NCBI GenBank assembly: GCA_014377445.1
Contig: JACMPP010000099.1
Location: 1-64,000, forward strand
From: Oligoflexus sp.
GTDB lineage: Bacteria > Bdellovibrionota_B > Oligoflexia > Oligoflexales > Oligoflexaceae
Length of the DNA stretch: 64,000 nucleotides
Direction: 5' to 3'
Of the stretch, positions 15,350-24,436 are shown piece by piece; within the stretch, counting starts at the first letter, position 1; every line of letters starts with the position of its first letter. The notes beneath the pieces were generated by a model. It made no database searches. It was not told where the DNA came from and worked only from the letters and a program-made list of their open reading frames with translations. Made by a program: the position numbers and the translations under genes.

Positions 15350-17125
15350 CTAGAGGACATCGATCCACGCCGGACTCGCTGCGAAAGCCGCGTTTATAAG
15401 CCCTACGTGCGAATAGGTTTGCGGGAAATTGCCGAGATGCCGTTTGTTGACGTTGTCCCAATGCTCAGGCAATAGGCCGAGAGTGTTCGCGCATTCTCGC
15501 AGTTGGTCCAGAACCTTCAGTCCCTCCTCTTTCTTGCCGCAAGACGCCCAGGCCTGGGCGAGCCAGTAGGAACAAATAAGAAAAGCGCTTTCCGGTTGGC
15601 CGAAATCATCCTGACGTTTGTAACGATAGAGATAGTACGACTGGCCTTCCGCTTCTGACGATGCGAGAGCCTTGGCGATGCCTATCGTCGTTGTCAGGCA
15701 GACCTCTGGGTCCGGGTATCCAAGAATCGGGAGGAGAAGGACAGAGGCATCGTAGGAATCATCCTCCGGCCCGTTACGCACGATGCCATCGATAGTCGCG
15801 GCCCTGATCCGGTTTGCCGCGCGTTCGCGATGCTGACGGAAACGGTCAAGCGCAGTGGGATCGGCGCTGGGAAAGGACCTCAGTTCCAGAATTTTCACGA
15901 TGCGATCGAGTCCCGCCCAACACATGATGTTGGTGAAGGTGTGCTCCTGCTTCATTCCGCGCAGCTCCCAGAGTCCCGCATCCGGTTGCCCAATGCTCTG
16001 AATGCATTTCTCGCCGAGCCAGAGCAGCATTTTTTCAAGGTGGGCATTGCGAAGATGATGAAAGCGTTCGTCGCGATAGATAGGCGCCAGGGTCAAGACC
16101 AGCTCGCCGTAAACATCATTTTGAATCTGTGTGGCGGCCGCATTGCGTATGCGCACCGGACGTGAATCCTTGTAGCCTCGCCAGTTATCCATCGTCTCTT
16201 CGGGGATGGGCAGTTGTTTGTCGATGGTGTACACCGGAGCCAGGTCCTTGTGGTAGTCGACAATATTCATCACGAAACGAATGAAGCCCTCCATCTCCTC
16301 AAAGTGACTCAAATGGAAGAGGGCGCTGAGTGTAAAGAAGGTGTCGCGGAGCCAGCAGTAACGGTAGTCCCAGTTGCGCGGCGCTCCGGGGTGCTCGGGG
16401 AGGCTGGTCGTAGTCGCGGCAAGGATCGCTCCGGTATCTTCGTAACAATGAAGTTTAAGAGTGATGGCTGAGCGAATGACCGAACCTTGAAAAAGCGTTG
16501 GGATCGAAGCATGTTTGACCCAGGTTCGCCAGTAGTCCTCAGTCTTTTCGAGAAACTGAGTGCAGACCTCTTTCAGATCGTCTTCGAGGGGCATGTCCCA
16601 AAGCACTGCGAAGTAGAGCGGCTCCTGCAGCAGAAATTCCTGTTCGGAAAGGAGGTAAGTCAGGGGCATGTTGGTGACCAGCCGAAGGACGCCGTCCTCC
16701 ATTGGAAAACGGAGATGGCTGTTGCCTCGCTCAGGCTTTACCGGCTCTTTGCTCCAACCCTTGATCGGCTTGAATTGCAATTTGATGCGTGAATTGCCAT
16801 GGAGGGGTTCGACGATGCGAATGAATGTTGCTGGCCGAAAGCTGCGGCCATGCTGTTCAAAGCGGGGGCAGAAATCGGTTACTCTAAAACTCTGCTCGTC
16901 GTTGATTCGCCATTCCGATTCGAGAATAGCGGTATTGGTGCGGTAGCTTTGATGAATGGTGCCGTGATCGATAGGTTTGACGATGAAATGGCCACCTTCG
17001 TCATCGAGAAGGCTGCCAAAGACGGGAGCGCTGTCTGGTCTTGGCATACAGAGCCAGGTGAGGGCGCCTTCGTGATCGACGAGTCCAGAAATCTGGCAAT
17101 TTCCCACTAGTCCGAGATGATACAT
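15350..17125 (-). CDS. Glycoside hydrolase family 15 enzyme (glucoamylase/trehalase type)
   Basis: The ATG at 17125 follows GGAGG by 8 nt and starts the conserved MYHLGLVGNCQISGLVD; the frame is open 61 codons further upstream without conserved sequence. The 591-residue product has the N-terminal beta-sandwich (WLCMPRPDSAPVFGSLLD) and an (alpha/alpha)6 catalytic barrel. In the barrel are NWDYRYCWLRDTFFTL, GLWELRG (probable general acid) and QPESAFLICSYWLAQA (probable base region). The family hydrolyses alpha-glucosidic bonds; bacterial cytoplasmic members of this layout act on glucans or trehalose. There is no signal peptide, so storage-carbohydrate turnover is likely. It stands alone. Confidence 0.9.
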   Translation of the reverse strand: MYHLGLVGNCQISGLVDHEGALTWLCMPRPDSAPVFGSLLDDEGGHFIVKPIDHGTIHQSYRTNTAILESEWRINDEQSFRVTDFCPRFEQHGRSFRPATFIRIVEPLHGNSRIKLQFKPIKGWSKEPVKPERGNSHLRFPMEDGVLRLVTNMPLTYLLSEQEFLLQEPLYFAVLWDMPLEDDLKEVCTQFLEKTEDYWRTWVKHASIPTLFQGSVIRSAITLKLHCYEDTGAILAATTTSLPEHPGAPRNWDYRYCWLRDTFFTLSALFHLSHFEEMEGFIRFVMNIVDYHKDLAPVYTIDKQLPIPEETMDNWRGYKDSRPVRIRNAAATQIQNDVYGELVLTLAPIYRDERFHHLRNAHLEKMLLWLGEKCIQSIGQPDAGLWELRGMKQEHTFTNIMCWAGLDRIVKILELRSFPSADPTALDRFRQHRERAANRIRAATIDGIVRNGPEDDSYDASVLLLPILGYPDPEVCLTTTIGIAKALASSEAEGQSYYLYRYKRQDDFGQPESAFLICSYWLAQAWASCGKKEEGLKVLDQLRECANTLGLLPEHWDNVNKRHLGNFPQTYSHVGLINAAFAASPAWIDVL

Positions 17126-17330
17126 CGCGAGTCCTCCGCATTCCTGACGGTTTTCCAAGTCCCTTTGCCTAGCATTGAGTAAAGCGGCTAAGGGCGCAAG
17201 AATGAAGATCAAATGCGGAGACTTAGCGAGTGAGCCTCTAGAGAAATACTGGGTACATTTCGAGGCTTTGGCGGTCAGGGAATCGAACGGAAAGAGAAAA
17301 ATGCCCAAATGAAAAGAGGGACTTTGCCTG

Positions 17331-18323
17331 CTACACTTTGGCTGAATCCTTCAGATCCGGAAAAACTTTGTCGACTTTTCCAAGAAGGTAATCGCCGTAG
17401 GTCCCGCTGAAGGCATGGACATCACTTTTGTCCCAACGCACTTCACGCGCCTCCTGAGTGGCCTGCGAGAAGAGTTCGAGCTTAACGGGCAGAGCATTGA
17501 TCTGAGCCTTGAAGCTTGGATCAAAGAAGAAGGGATAGGAACAACGTTCGCGCTGCGTTTTGTTTTGAACCCGATGCGGCGTTGAACGATAGAGGCCTCG
17601 CGTGAGACGGTCGAGCATATCGCCTATGTTGCAGACAAAGGCATGGGCAAGGGGAGGAGCCTCGATCCAACCCGTTTTGGTCTTCACTTCCAGGCCGCCC
17701 ACATCATCCTGTTTCAGGATCGTCAGGAGTCCATAGTCGCTGTGTTCGCCCACGCCCCAGACAGTCGTCCCCGGAGGTGGTGGGGGATAATGAAAAATAC
17801 GAAAGAGTATCGTGGGGTCCGAGGTGAAGTGCTGAAAGAAATAATGTTCATCCAGACCCAGGCTCAAAGCGATGCCTTCCATAAGGCGATGGCTGAGATC
17901 CGTCATGACCTGAAGATACTGCAAAACCGTGGCTTTGAATTCGGGGAGATCAGGAAAGAGATTTTTGCCATGAAGGGGTGTCTGGGCCAGGACCAGGGGG
18001 TGATCGTCCTCATGTTCCTCGCCAAAATAAAGGCCCTCCTTCCAATCGGGTTTGCCGGAAGTCAGTTCGCCACCGACAGGAAAAAATCCACGCCAGGCGC
18101 GCCCCGCCATAGCCATTCTATATGTTAGTTTTTCCGCTTCCGGCAACTCGAAGAACTGACCACTTAGGGCCTCGAGTTTTTGCTCCAGTCCGGGATCGAC
18201 ACCGTGGCCCACAATGTAGAAAAATCCCTTGTCGATACAAGCCGCCCGAATTTCCGTCGCGACGGTCGCGCGGTCGCTCCGGTCGATCAAGGCTTTGATA
18301 TTGATGACGGGAAGGTCTTGCAT
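17331..18323 (-). CDS. Isopenicillin-N-synthase-like 2OG-Fe(II) oxygenase
   Basis: A 330-residue protein with the N-terminal DIOX_N region (PVINIKALIDRSD; DKGFFYIVGHGVD) and the C-terminal oxygenase core. Iron ligands are HxD in GEHSDYGLLT and the histidine in RSTPHRVQN; the 2-oxoglutarate RxS appears as RCSYPFFFDP. The superfamily covers flavonoid, gibberellin, ethylene and beta-lactam enzymes in plants and fungi, and poorly characterised bacterial members, so the substrate is open. The ATG at 18323 follows AGGGAG by 8 nt. It is monocistronic. Confidence 0.88.
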   Translation of the reverse strand: MQDLPVINIKALIDRSDRATVATEIRAACIDKGFFYIVGHGVDPGLEQKLEALSGQFFELPEAEKLTYRMAMAGRAWRGFFPVGGELTSGKPDWKEGLYFGEEHEDDHPLVLAQTPLHGKNLFPDLPEFKATVLQYLQVMTDLSHRLMEGIALSLGLDEHYFFQHFTSDPTILFRIFHYPPPPPGTTVWGVGEHSDYGLLTILKQDDVGGLEVKTKTGWIEAPPLAHAFVCNIGDMLDRLTRGLYRSTPHRVQNKTQRERCSYPFFFDPSFKAQINALPVKLELFSQATQEAREVRWDKSDVHAFSGTYGDYLLGKVDKVFPDLKDSAKV

Positions 18324-18651
18324 GGTCGGGGCTCCCTACTGGCTTAAAACTTCTTTCTAAACTAACTGAGCCAGCCTGAGAGCTCAAGACGGGATAATCC
18401 TACCCGTACATAAAATCTCGAGGCGCCCCGACATTGCTGTCCTGACTCCTGGGATTAAGCGATCAACACGATCGTTTTCAACAATAATGGACTCTCCGGC
18501 TCTTTCTTTAAAATTTGGACAAGCCCCTTCCTGGCTGTGAATCGAGCGGCAAATCCTGTAAAGGACTTGTCGTACAAGGGTCGAGGCTGCTACTAATAGA
18601 AGACGCCGTGATCCCTTCCGTTTGATGGCTGCTGTTATAGAGGCAAGAGTC
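18324..18651. other. Divergent intergenic region
   Basis: This 328-bp region lies between two divergent genes, the oxygenase and the KefB-like antiporter. It contains a small perfect inverted repeat CTTGT-CGT-ACAAG near 18566-18578. I saw no clear promoter pair, RNA gene or protein-coding frame in it. Confidence 0.4.
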
Positions 18652-20883
18652 ATGCACCTTCCTTCCCTGATCCATGATCTCGCCATAATACTCGGGGTCG
18701 CTGCAATCGTGACCTTTGTGTTTCAGAGAATCAAACAACCCGTTGTTTTGGGCTATATTTTGGCCGGTTTTATTGTCGGTCCTCATACCCCGAGCTGGTT
18801 ATCCATATCAGATTTGCCCAACATCACAACCTGGGCCGAGCTGGGCGTCATCTTTCTTATGTTCTCCCTCGGCCTTGAATTTAGTTTTCGCCGCCTGGCT
18901 AAAGTTGGAGGTTCTGCGGGTTTTACCGCTATCGTCCAAACCACGAGCATGGCACTTTTGGGTTACGCCCTCGGGCAATGGCTGGGTTGGACCACGATCG
19001 AGAGCATTTTTCTTGGCTGCATGATTTCGATTTCGTCCACGACGATCATTATCAAAGCTCTTGATGAACTCGGTCTTAAGAAGAAGAAATTTGCCGAGAA
19101 TGTGTTTGGCATTCTGATCGTTGAAGATCTGGTGGCAATCTTGATGCTCGTCGCCTTGACGAACATCGCGTTGACTTCCGAAGTCGGGACCCTCGATCTA
19201 CTGAAGGCCGCAGGTAAGCTGGCAGTGGTCGTGGGGGCCTGGTTTGTGCTGGGGATGTTCGCCGTTCCTCATTTGGTCCGTTCGGTTTCGAAGCACGGCA
19301 CCAATGAAACGCTGATCATCGTCGCGCTCGGTCTCTGCCTGACTCTCGTCTCAATCTCCGCGCAATTTCAATATTCAGTCGCTCTCGGGGCTTTCATCAT
19401 GGGCGCGATCTTAGCCGAAAGCCGTGATGTTCATCGGATCGAAGGTCTGCTGGAGCCCCTGCGGGATGTCTTCGGTGCGGTGTTCTTCGTATCGGTCGGC
19501 ATGCTTCTGGATCCTCATGTGATCGTCAACAATAGGCTCGAAGTCGGGTTGATCTCGCTGGTCATCATTTTCGGAAATCTTTTCCTCGTGACGATAGCCT
19601 CGCTGTTGAGTGGGCAGAATACCTCCAACTCTGTGCACGCCGGTCTTAGTCTCGGGCAGATCGGTGAATTTTCCTTCATCATCGCCACTCTCGGAATCAG
19701 CTATAAGGTGATCGATCCCAAGCTCTATCCCATCATCGTCGCGGCTTCTCTTCTCACCACGTTTACCACGCCCTACCTGATAAGGTTGGCTCCAAAAGCA
19801 ACTCAATTGCTTGAGAAGTCCATGCCCGAGCGCTGGATCAAGAGACTTTACCGCTACGAGTTCTGGGTTAAATCCCGTCTATTATCCCGCGAGAGAAAAA
19901 ACCTCGGTTCCACCAAAAAGCTTTTGAAATGGATGGCGAACGCCGTGGTTGTCATCACGATCTTCGCACTCGTCCGTAGTTTTGCGGTTGCACCTTTGAG
20001 CCAGATGTTTGGTGAGGGCACCCTCATGCATCTCATCGTCTGGGCGCTTGGGTTCTTCCTTTCAACGCCTTTCATCTGGGGCATGAGCACGATCTTTCGG
20101 CCTCAGCCCGGCACAATTAATGAAGGGCCAGCCGGCGGGCTGCTCTTTCTCAGTCAGATCCTCACACTCTGTCTCGTGGGCTTTCTGAGCAGTGAATTCC
20201 TGTCGTTTCGCGTGGCGGTCGGACTGACTTTTGCAATGGGTCTGGTCCTCTTTATGCTTTTTTGGCGAAAGATCGATGTCTACTACCAGTGGTTTGAGGA
20301 ACGCTTTGCCTCCGGCTTTGAAGACGCCGCCGTCGATCCTCTCAATCGCTACGCCCCCTGGGACATGTTTCTGGTCGAACTCGTGATCGATGCGGATTCT
20401 GCTTTGGTGGGTCGGAGTCTTCTCGATTCCCAGCTGCGCGAAAAATATGGAATCAATGTTGTCGTCATGAAGCGGGGACGAAAGGCGATCGTGGCTCCGC
20501 CGGCAAGCGAGCAGATTTTTCCAGGGGATATCCTCCTCTGTACCGCGACTGAAGATGAGATTCAAAGGATGTTGGACGACCAGAAGCTTGGCCAAAAGGA
20601 TGGCTCAGCTAAGGCCTCGGAAGGCGAAAGGGACAGTCTCGAGTCCTATGAACTGCATCAGGTGCACGTTCAGGAAGGCGCGCGGGCCAAAGGCCAAAGC
20701 ATTCGAACAGCCGCCTTGAATCTTCACTATTCGTCCATGGTTGTCGGGATCGAACGGAACAAGAGTCGGCTTGCCAATCCACATTCGGATACCAAGTTTC
20801 AGGTCGGGGATTATATCTGGCTGGTGGGGCCGGACAAGAAGAAGAAGATGCTCACGGAGTTCTTTCAAGGGGCTGCAGACTAG
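18652..20883 (+). CDS. KefB/KefC-like CPA2 cation:proton antiporter with two RCK_C domains
   Basis: The ATG at 18652 follows GAGG by 8 nt, giving 743 residues. The first 390 form a Na+/H+-exchanger-type membrane domain (QPVVLGYILAGFIVGPHTP; ELGVIFLMFSLGLEFSFR; GCMISISSTTIIIKAL). A second hydrophobic block of three to four helices (about 420-530) follows. The C-terminus has two tandem RCK_C/TrkA-C domains: LVELVIDADSALVGRSLLDS...IFPGDILLC and YELHQVHVQEGARAKGQS...FQVGDYIWLVG. The nucleotide-binding RCK_N domain of KefB/KefC is absent and replaced by the extra helices. It should exchange K+ or Na+ for H+ in the inner membrane, with gating by ligand binding to the RCK_C pair. A terminator lies near 20971. 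Confidence 0.88.
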   Translation: MHLPSLIHDLAIILGVAAIVTFVFQRIKQPVVLGYILAGFIVGPHTPSWLSISDLPNITTWAELGVIFLMFSLGLEFSFRRLAKVGGSAGFTAIVQTTSMALLGYALGQWLGWTTIESIFLGCMISISSTTIIIKALDELGLKKKKFAENVFGILIVEDLVAILMLVALTNIALTSEVGTLDLLKAAGKLAVVVGAWFVLGMFAVPHLVRSVSKHGTNETLIIVALGLCLTLVSISAQFQYSVALGAFIMGAILAESRDVHRIEGLLEPLRDVFGAVFFVSVGMLLDPHVIVNNRLEVGLISLVIIFGNLFLVTIASLLSGQNTSNSVHAGLSLGQIGEFSFIIATLGISYKVIDPKLYPIIVAASLLTTFTTPYLIRLAPKATQLLEKSMPERWIKRLYRYEFWVKSRLLSRERKNLGSTKKLLKWMANAVVVITIFALVRSFAVAPLSQMFGEGTLMHLIVWALGFFLSTPFIWGMSTIFRPQPGTINEGPAGGLLFLSQILTLCLVGFLSSEFLSFRVAVGLTFAMGLVLFMLFWRKIDVYYQWFEERFASGFEDAAVDPLNRYAPWDMFLVELVIDADSALVGRSLLDSQLREKYGINVVVMKRGRKAIVAPPASEQIFPGDILLCTATEDEIQRMLDDQKLGQKDGSAKASEGERDSLESYELHQVHVQEGARAKGQSIRTAALNLHYSSMVVGIERNKSRLANPHSDTKFQVGDYIWLVGPDKKKKMLTEFFQGAAD

Positions 20884-20898
20884 GGCTGAAATGTGAAA

Positions 20899-20924
20899 GG
20901 CGATACCCTGAACAGGGCATCGCC
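20899..20924 (+). terminator. Hairpin after the antiporter gene
   Basis: GGCGAT-CCCTG and CAGGG-ATCGCC form an 11-bp stem interrupted by single mismatched A and C bases. No T tract follows, so by itself it is an incomplete terminator; the hairpin at 20971-20995 may do the work. Confidence 0.45.
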
Positions 20925-20970
20925 ATTAATATGAAAACCTAAAACTAAACTTTTTTTGCTACCTGGGCTG

Positions 20971-20995
20971 GCTCTTTTCTCTAAGAGAGCTTTTT
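20971..20995 (+). terminator. Probable terminator of the antiporter gene
   Basis: GCTCT-TTTCTCTAAG-AGAGC followed directly by TTTTTG. The T tract is on the plus strand, so it fits the antiporter transcript and lies immediately beside the 3' end of the converging PA14 gene. Confidence 0.55.
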
Positions 20996-20997
20996 GA

Positions 20998-21840
20998 TCA
21001 AGGACGGGACATCACGCTGGCTGGGATGTAGACCTTGTTGTTGCTTCCTGGTGTTTTCCAGAAGAGTTCCAAGGCGATTCGTGTTCTTGGACCTTGGTAG
21101 TATTTTACGTGGAAGTCATGCACACCGGCGGCGAGATATTTGCTGCCAGAGACTTCTTTTTGTGAGTGCGTTCCGTCGTTATCGATGACTTTAGAGCCGT
21201 CGACTTCCATGATGCTACCGTCATCTGAGTTCAAGAAAAACTGATAGTTGCCAGCCGCGGCGATGGTGACTTTAAATCTCATATCCAGGGCAAACCACTC
21301 AAAGATGTCTGAAACACCTGGGAAGCCTTGTGTAAAGTCACGGTCGCCGATGTTGAGTTGTGACACGCACACGTCGCCAACTGGAGTCATTGTGCTGAAG
21401 TCAGGGAGCTTATTGGTTTGAGCCGGCAACTGATAGAGTTGCGAGATGATGGATTTGTCCATGTGAGCGGAACATTCGGAGAAGATCTCTCCCGATGCTG
21501 GGGGATTGGACGCTGCACCACCGGTGCCTGTGCCTGTCGAACCGGTTCCTGTACCGCCTGCACTCGTGCCTGTGGCTGTGGCACCAGTTCCAGTTCCTGT
21601 ACCACCGGCAACGGCAGCATGAGGGCTTGTGCCGTCTGCGGACGGGCCTGTTGCAGCGGTGGGCGAAGTACTGTTGTACTCTGCGGTCGGATCGGTTGTT
21701 TCTGTGGTTGTTGCCGCTTTTGCAGCTTCGAGTGCGTTTGGAAGACTTTTTTCCGCGAACTGAGTGGAGTCTGAGCAACTGACGAGTGAAATCAACAAAC
21801 TGCTTTGAATCGTCATACGGGTAATAAGGCTGGCTTTCAT
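20998..21840 (-). CDS. PA14-domain lipoprotein with a Gly/Thr repeat linker
   Basis: A 280-residue protein. The signal peptide ends in a lipobox (SLLISLVSCSDST, Cys about 22), so it is membrane-anchored. Residues about 35-115 are low complexity: Ala/Thr/Pro, then a repeated TGTG/AGGTGTGSTG pattern acting as a flexible linker. The C-terminal 165 residues form a PA14-like beta-sandwich (RFKVTIAAAGNYQFFLNSDDGSIMEVDGSKV; HDFHVKYYQGPRTRIALELFW), a fold that usually binds sugars or mediates adhesion. The D-D-G in NSDDGS is the calcium-binding signature of sugar-binding PA14 domains. The ATG at 21840 follows AGGAG. It is probably surface- or periplasm-exposed carbohydrate binding. Confidence 0.82.
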   Translation of the reverse strand: MKASLITRMTIQSSLLISLVSCSDSTQFAEKSLPNALEAAKAATTTETTDPTAEYNSTSPTAATGPSADGTSPHAAVAGGTGTGTGATATGTSAGGTGTGSTGTGTGGAASNPPASGEIFSECSAHMDKSIISQLYQLPAQTNKLPDFSTMTPVGDVCVSQLNIGDRDFTQGFPGVSDIFEWFALDMRFKVTIAAAGNYQFFLNSDDGSIMEVDGSKVIDNDGTHSQKEVSGSKYLAAGVHDFHVKYYQGPRTRIALELFWKTPGSNNKVYIPASVMSRP

Positions 21841-22307
21841 AGTGGTCTCCTCTAGGGTTGGGCCCTCAATGAGGACTTATAAAATCATTCGGTGACTTTG
21901 GGAAAACCCTTAGCCTTTCAGTGAAATTTCCATTTACCATTTTTTTACCCATTGACATCAAGATATTGAACCCGTCTCTTGGAGGCGTCAGTCGGGTATT
22001 TTAGTCAGGTTTAAAAAACGAAATGCTAAAAAACGCCAGTTTACCCGTAAAAAGCGACTCCACTTCCGGCTTGGAATAACCCGAATCAATGAGCTGTCAA
22101 ATTCCTGGTCAGCAGGGGCTTTAGTCCGTTCTCTATATACTAGACACCTTGTTTGGAAAACGACCCAAAGGCCATTTGGGAATGATGTCTATCGTCCGAT
22201 TAGGAAGGGATCATGCTCCCGATGACGCTCGGATTTTCGGCTCTCGGGACATTTGAGTTTTGCTCCAGCAAACCGATAACTTGCTGTAGAAATTCAAAGG
22301 ATACGTC
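21841..22307. other. Divergent intergenic region, 467 bp
   Basis: Lies between the PA14 lipoprotein (minus) and the beta-barrel gene (plus). It contains an AT-rich part (21930-21970) with TTGACATC near 21953 and a TATATACT box near 22133, both promoter-like but without convincing partners. No small gene was recognised. Confidence 0.35.
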
Positions 22308-23066
22308 ATGAATTTGATAAAAACTGCAAAAGCTGTCGCTACAAGTTCCGTTCTCGCATCTTGCCGATGCGGAGTCCGGGGACTGATTCTACTCGCTGTC
22401 TCAATCGTTTTTATTTTCACATTCATCAGAAGCGAATGCGCGTTTAGCCAGGACGCCTCGATGTATCCGAGTTTCTCTTTCGATTTGAATTATGGTCTGA
22501 CGACCAGTAAGAGCAAAGCCGTCACAAGTAACGATACGGGGACAGCCTTGAGTTACAGCCTCGGTGGATTTGCCGGCAGTGATAAAAACATCGAATGGAA
22601 TCTCGGTTTTGAAACGGATACGACGCCTTACCTCCTGAACTCATCGAAAATCGTTTACGACTGGCAGGATACGAAACTTCGTTACCACCTTGGTTACTTC
22701 TACGCCGGCCTGGTTTTCTCACGATTGAACTGGACAGTGAACGCGGCGGGAGTCGATATTGTAGATGCGGCTGGTTCAGGATATGGCGCTTCTGCAGGCT
22801 ATTTTACGCCTGTCGGAAAGGGTGGGATGTTGAGAATTGATGTGACAACAGTGAATATCGTAGCTATGAAGAATGCTCTTTCGACCGAAGTTGCCGTGCC
22901 CTCACGCCTCGATATCGATATTGGTGCCGCCGTCGATATCTGGGGTAAATGGCTTGATTTTACCTTTGGATACAAAATGAGGACCATGACTGTAAAAACG
23001 AATAGCAGCTACGCGGAATCCCATAGCAGTACCTATGTCGGTCTGCGAATGACAACTTCACGTTAA
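22308..23066 (+). CDS. Exported beta-barrel-like outer membrane protein, unknown family
   Basis: A 252-residue product with a long hydrophobic N-terminal segment (GLILLAVSIVFIFTFI) ending in SECAFSQD, consistent with signal-peptide cleavage after about residue 46. The rest alternates polar and hydrophobic residues in short strands rich in Tyr, Gly and Ser (YGLTTSKSKAV; SYSLGGFAGSDKNIEWNLGF; KLRYHLGYFYAGLVFSRLNW). It ends in a strand (TYVGLRMTTSR), the pattern of a small outer-membrane barrel of eight to ten strands. The terminal residue is not the usual aromatic. The ATG follows AAAGGA by 8 nt. The histidine kinase gene starts 50 nt after its stop and may be co-transcribed. Confidence 0.65.
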   Translation: MNLIKTAKAVATSSVLASCRCGVRGLILLAVSIVFIFTFIRSECAFSQDASMYPSFSFDLNYGLTTSKSKAVTSNDTGTALSYSLGGFAGSDKNIEWNLGFETDTTPYLLNSSKIVYDWQDTKLRYHLGYFYAGLVFSRLNWTVNAAGVDIVDAAGSGYGASAGYFTPVGKGGMLRIDVTTVNIVAMKNALSTEVAVPSRLDIDIGAAVDIWGKWLDFTFGYKMRTMTVKTNSSYAESHSSTYVGLRMTTSR

Positions 23067-23116
23067 GTAAGCAACGTATTCTCACTCTTCATGGAAGAGA
23101 ATGGATCCTACGAATC

Positions 23117-24436
23117 ATGTGGAAGAAAGCGCACAAACTCAACATTTTTGACTGGTTTATCGAGCCAGCGATAAGAGCGGCGGATGCTGATCCGGCCCGG
23201 CTTTCCCGGAGTCGTGTCGCGGTGGGTTTTTGTTTTTTTCTTATCATTTGTTCCCTTCTCCGTATCCATCAATTTCCATTCCTGAGTTTTCCGTCACTGG
23301 TCTTTTCAACTTTGCTCGTTGTCGGCTTCGCTTCGCTCGTCCTGCTCCGTAGAATATCCCGACATGAACCCATTCTCCTGGCGCTCATATTAATTTGGGT
23401 GAGTGTCGGAGCCGCGTTCGCAATCCATGCGCAATCGATTTATACGCATTTTTTCACCTGGCTCCCTTTGACGATCGCAGTCGGCACCTATCTCTGCGGG
23501 TTGCGCAAAGGCGCCTGGATTACATTTGTCGTCATTGTTGAGTCGATCGTCGTCATTGCAGTGACCAAAGGCTTCGGAAATAAGCCACCGAGGTTTACCA
23601 GTCCCGAAGAATTCATGATCGATTGGGAAATGAATTTTATTGCGGTCGAAGTTATGGCAACGGCCCTGGTCTACATCTTTTTTGCGGTGCGCGAGAGCAA
23701 CGAAAAGCGATTGGCGGATCAGCGACTGATACGGGCAAAAACGACAAGGAAAGCCGCTCTTGCTGAAGTCGTGGGGAGTCTCGCACACGAATTAAATAAT
23801 CCTCTGGCCATCATTCATGGAAGTATGTTGCGCTATAAGAGCGAGCTCGCGCGTGGCACCCTGGATCCGGGTCTTCGCCAACATCTTTGGGACTGCATGG
23901 CGGATGCTCATCTTCGCATCGAAACAGTCACAGCGGGATTGAAGGCTTTCTCTGGCGGCAATGCCAACGAACCTTTTCAGGAGATCAGCTTTCAAAAGCT
24001 CTATGCAGCGGCTGAACGTCAAATTAGAGAGAAAGCACGAAGCCGTGCCGTCGAGGTCAAGGTGGAGGATGATTTTTCTCAGGTAAAGCTCGTCTGCCGA
24101 CCTCAGCAGATAACATTTGTCCTGGCGTCCCTGATCGACAATGCCTGCGATGCCCTGAAAGATAATCCCGCCCACGCGCTGGTCCTGGTTCGAACGAGGC
24201 AACTGGACAAGGTCCTTCGGATCGAAGTGATTGATAATGGTCCTGAGATTCTGAGCGAGATTGCGGATCGCCTCTTTCAGCCTTTTGCTGTCGATGACAG
24301 TGGTTCTCTCATGAACACAGCACTCAGCGCCTGTCATGGGATCGTGGGCGAACATGGAGGACGCATTGGATTTGATCGTCTGGAAGGGGAGTCGTTTTTT
24401 TGGTTTGAACTTCCTATTACGGAGATTTTGGCATGA
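23117..24436 (+). CDS. Membrane histidine kinase with altered ATP-binding boxes
   Basis: A 439-residue protein with about six transmembrane helices in the first 200 residues and no periplasmic sensor domain, so it senses within or through the membrane. The H-box SLAHELNNPLAIIHGSM carries the phospho-accepting His (about 224). The ATPase domain keeps the N-box (LIDNACDAL), but G1 reads DNGPEI instead of DNGPGI and the G2 GxGxG region reads GSLMNTALSA, so nucleotide handling may be weak. It overlaps its degenerate sister gene by 4 nt (ATGA), so the two are translationally coupled. No response regulator is adjacent. Confidence 0.85.
   Translation: MWKKAHKLNIFDWFIEPAIRAADADPARLSRSRVAVGFCFFLIICSLLRIHQFPFLSFPSLVFSTLLVVGFASLVLLRRISRHEPILLALILIWVSVGAAFAIHAQSIYTHFFTWLPLTIAVGTYLCGLRKGAWITFVVIVESIVVIAVTKGFGNKPPRFTSPEEFMIDWEMNFIAVEVMATALVYIFFAVRESNEKRLADQRLIRAKTTRKAALAEVVGSLAHELNNPLAIIHGSMLRYKSELARGTLDPGLRQHLWDCMADAHLRIETVTAGLKAFSGGNANEPFQEISFQKLYAAAERQIREKARSRAVEVKVEDDFSQVKLVCRPQQITFVLASLIDNACDALKDNPAHALVLVRTRQLDKVLRIEVIDNGPEILSEIADRLFQPFAVDDSGSLMNTALSACHGIVGEHGGRIGFDRLEGESFFWFELPITEILA

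Noticed and set aside
21418-21774. Cysteine-rich plus-strand frame resembling a metallothionein or toxin
   Set aside because: The cysteines arise because the opposite strand encodes the Gly/Thr repeat linker of the PA14 lipoprotein; codon artefact.
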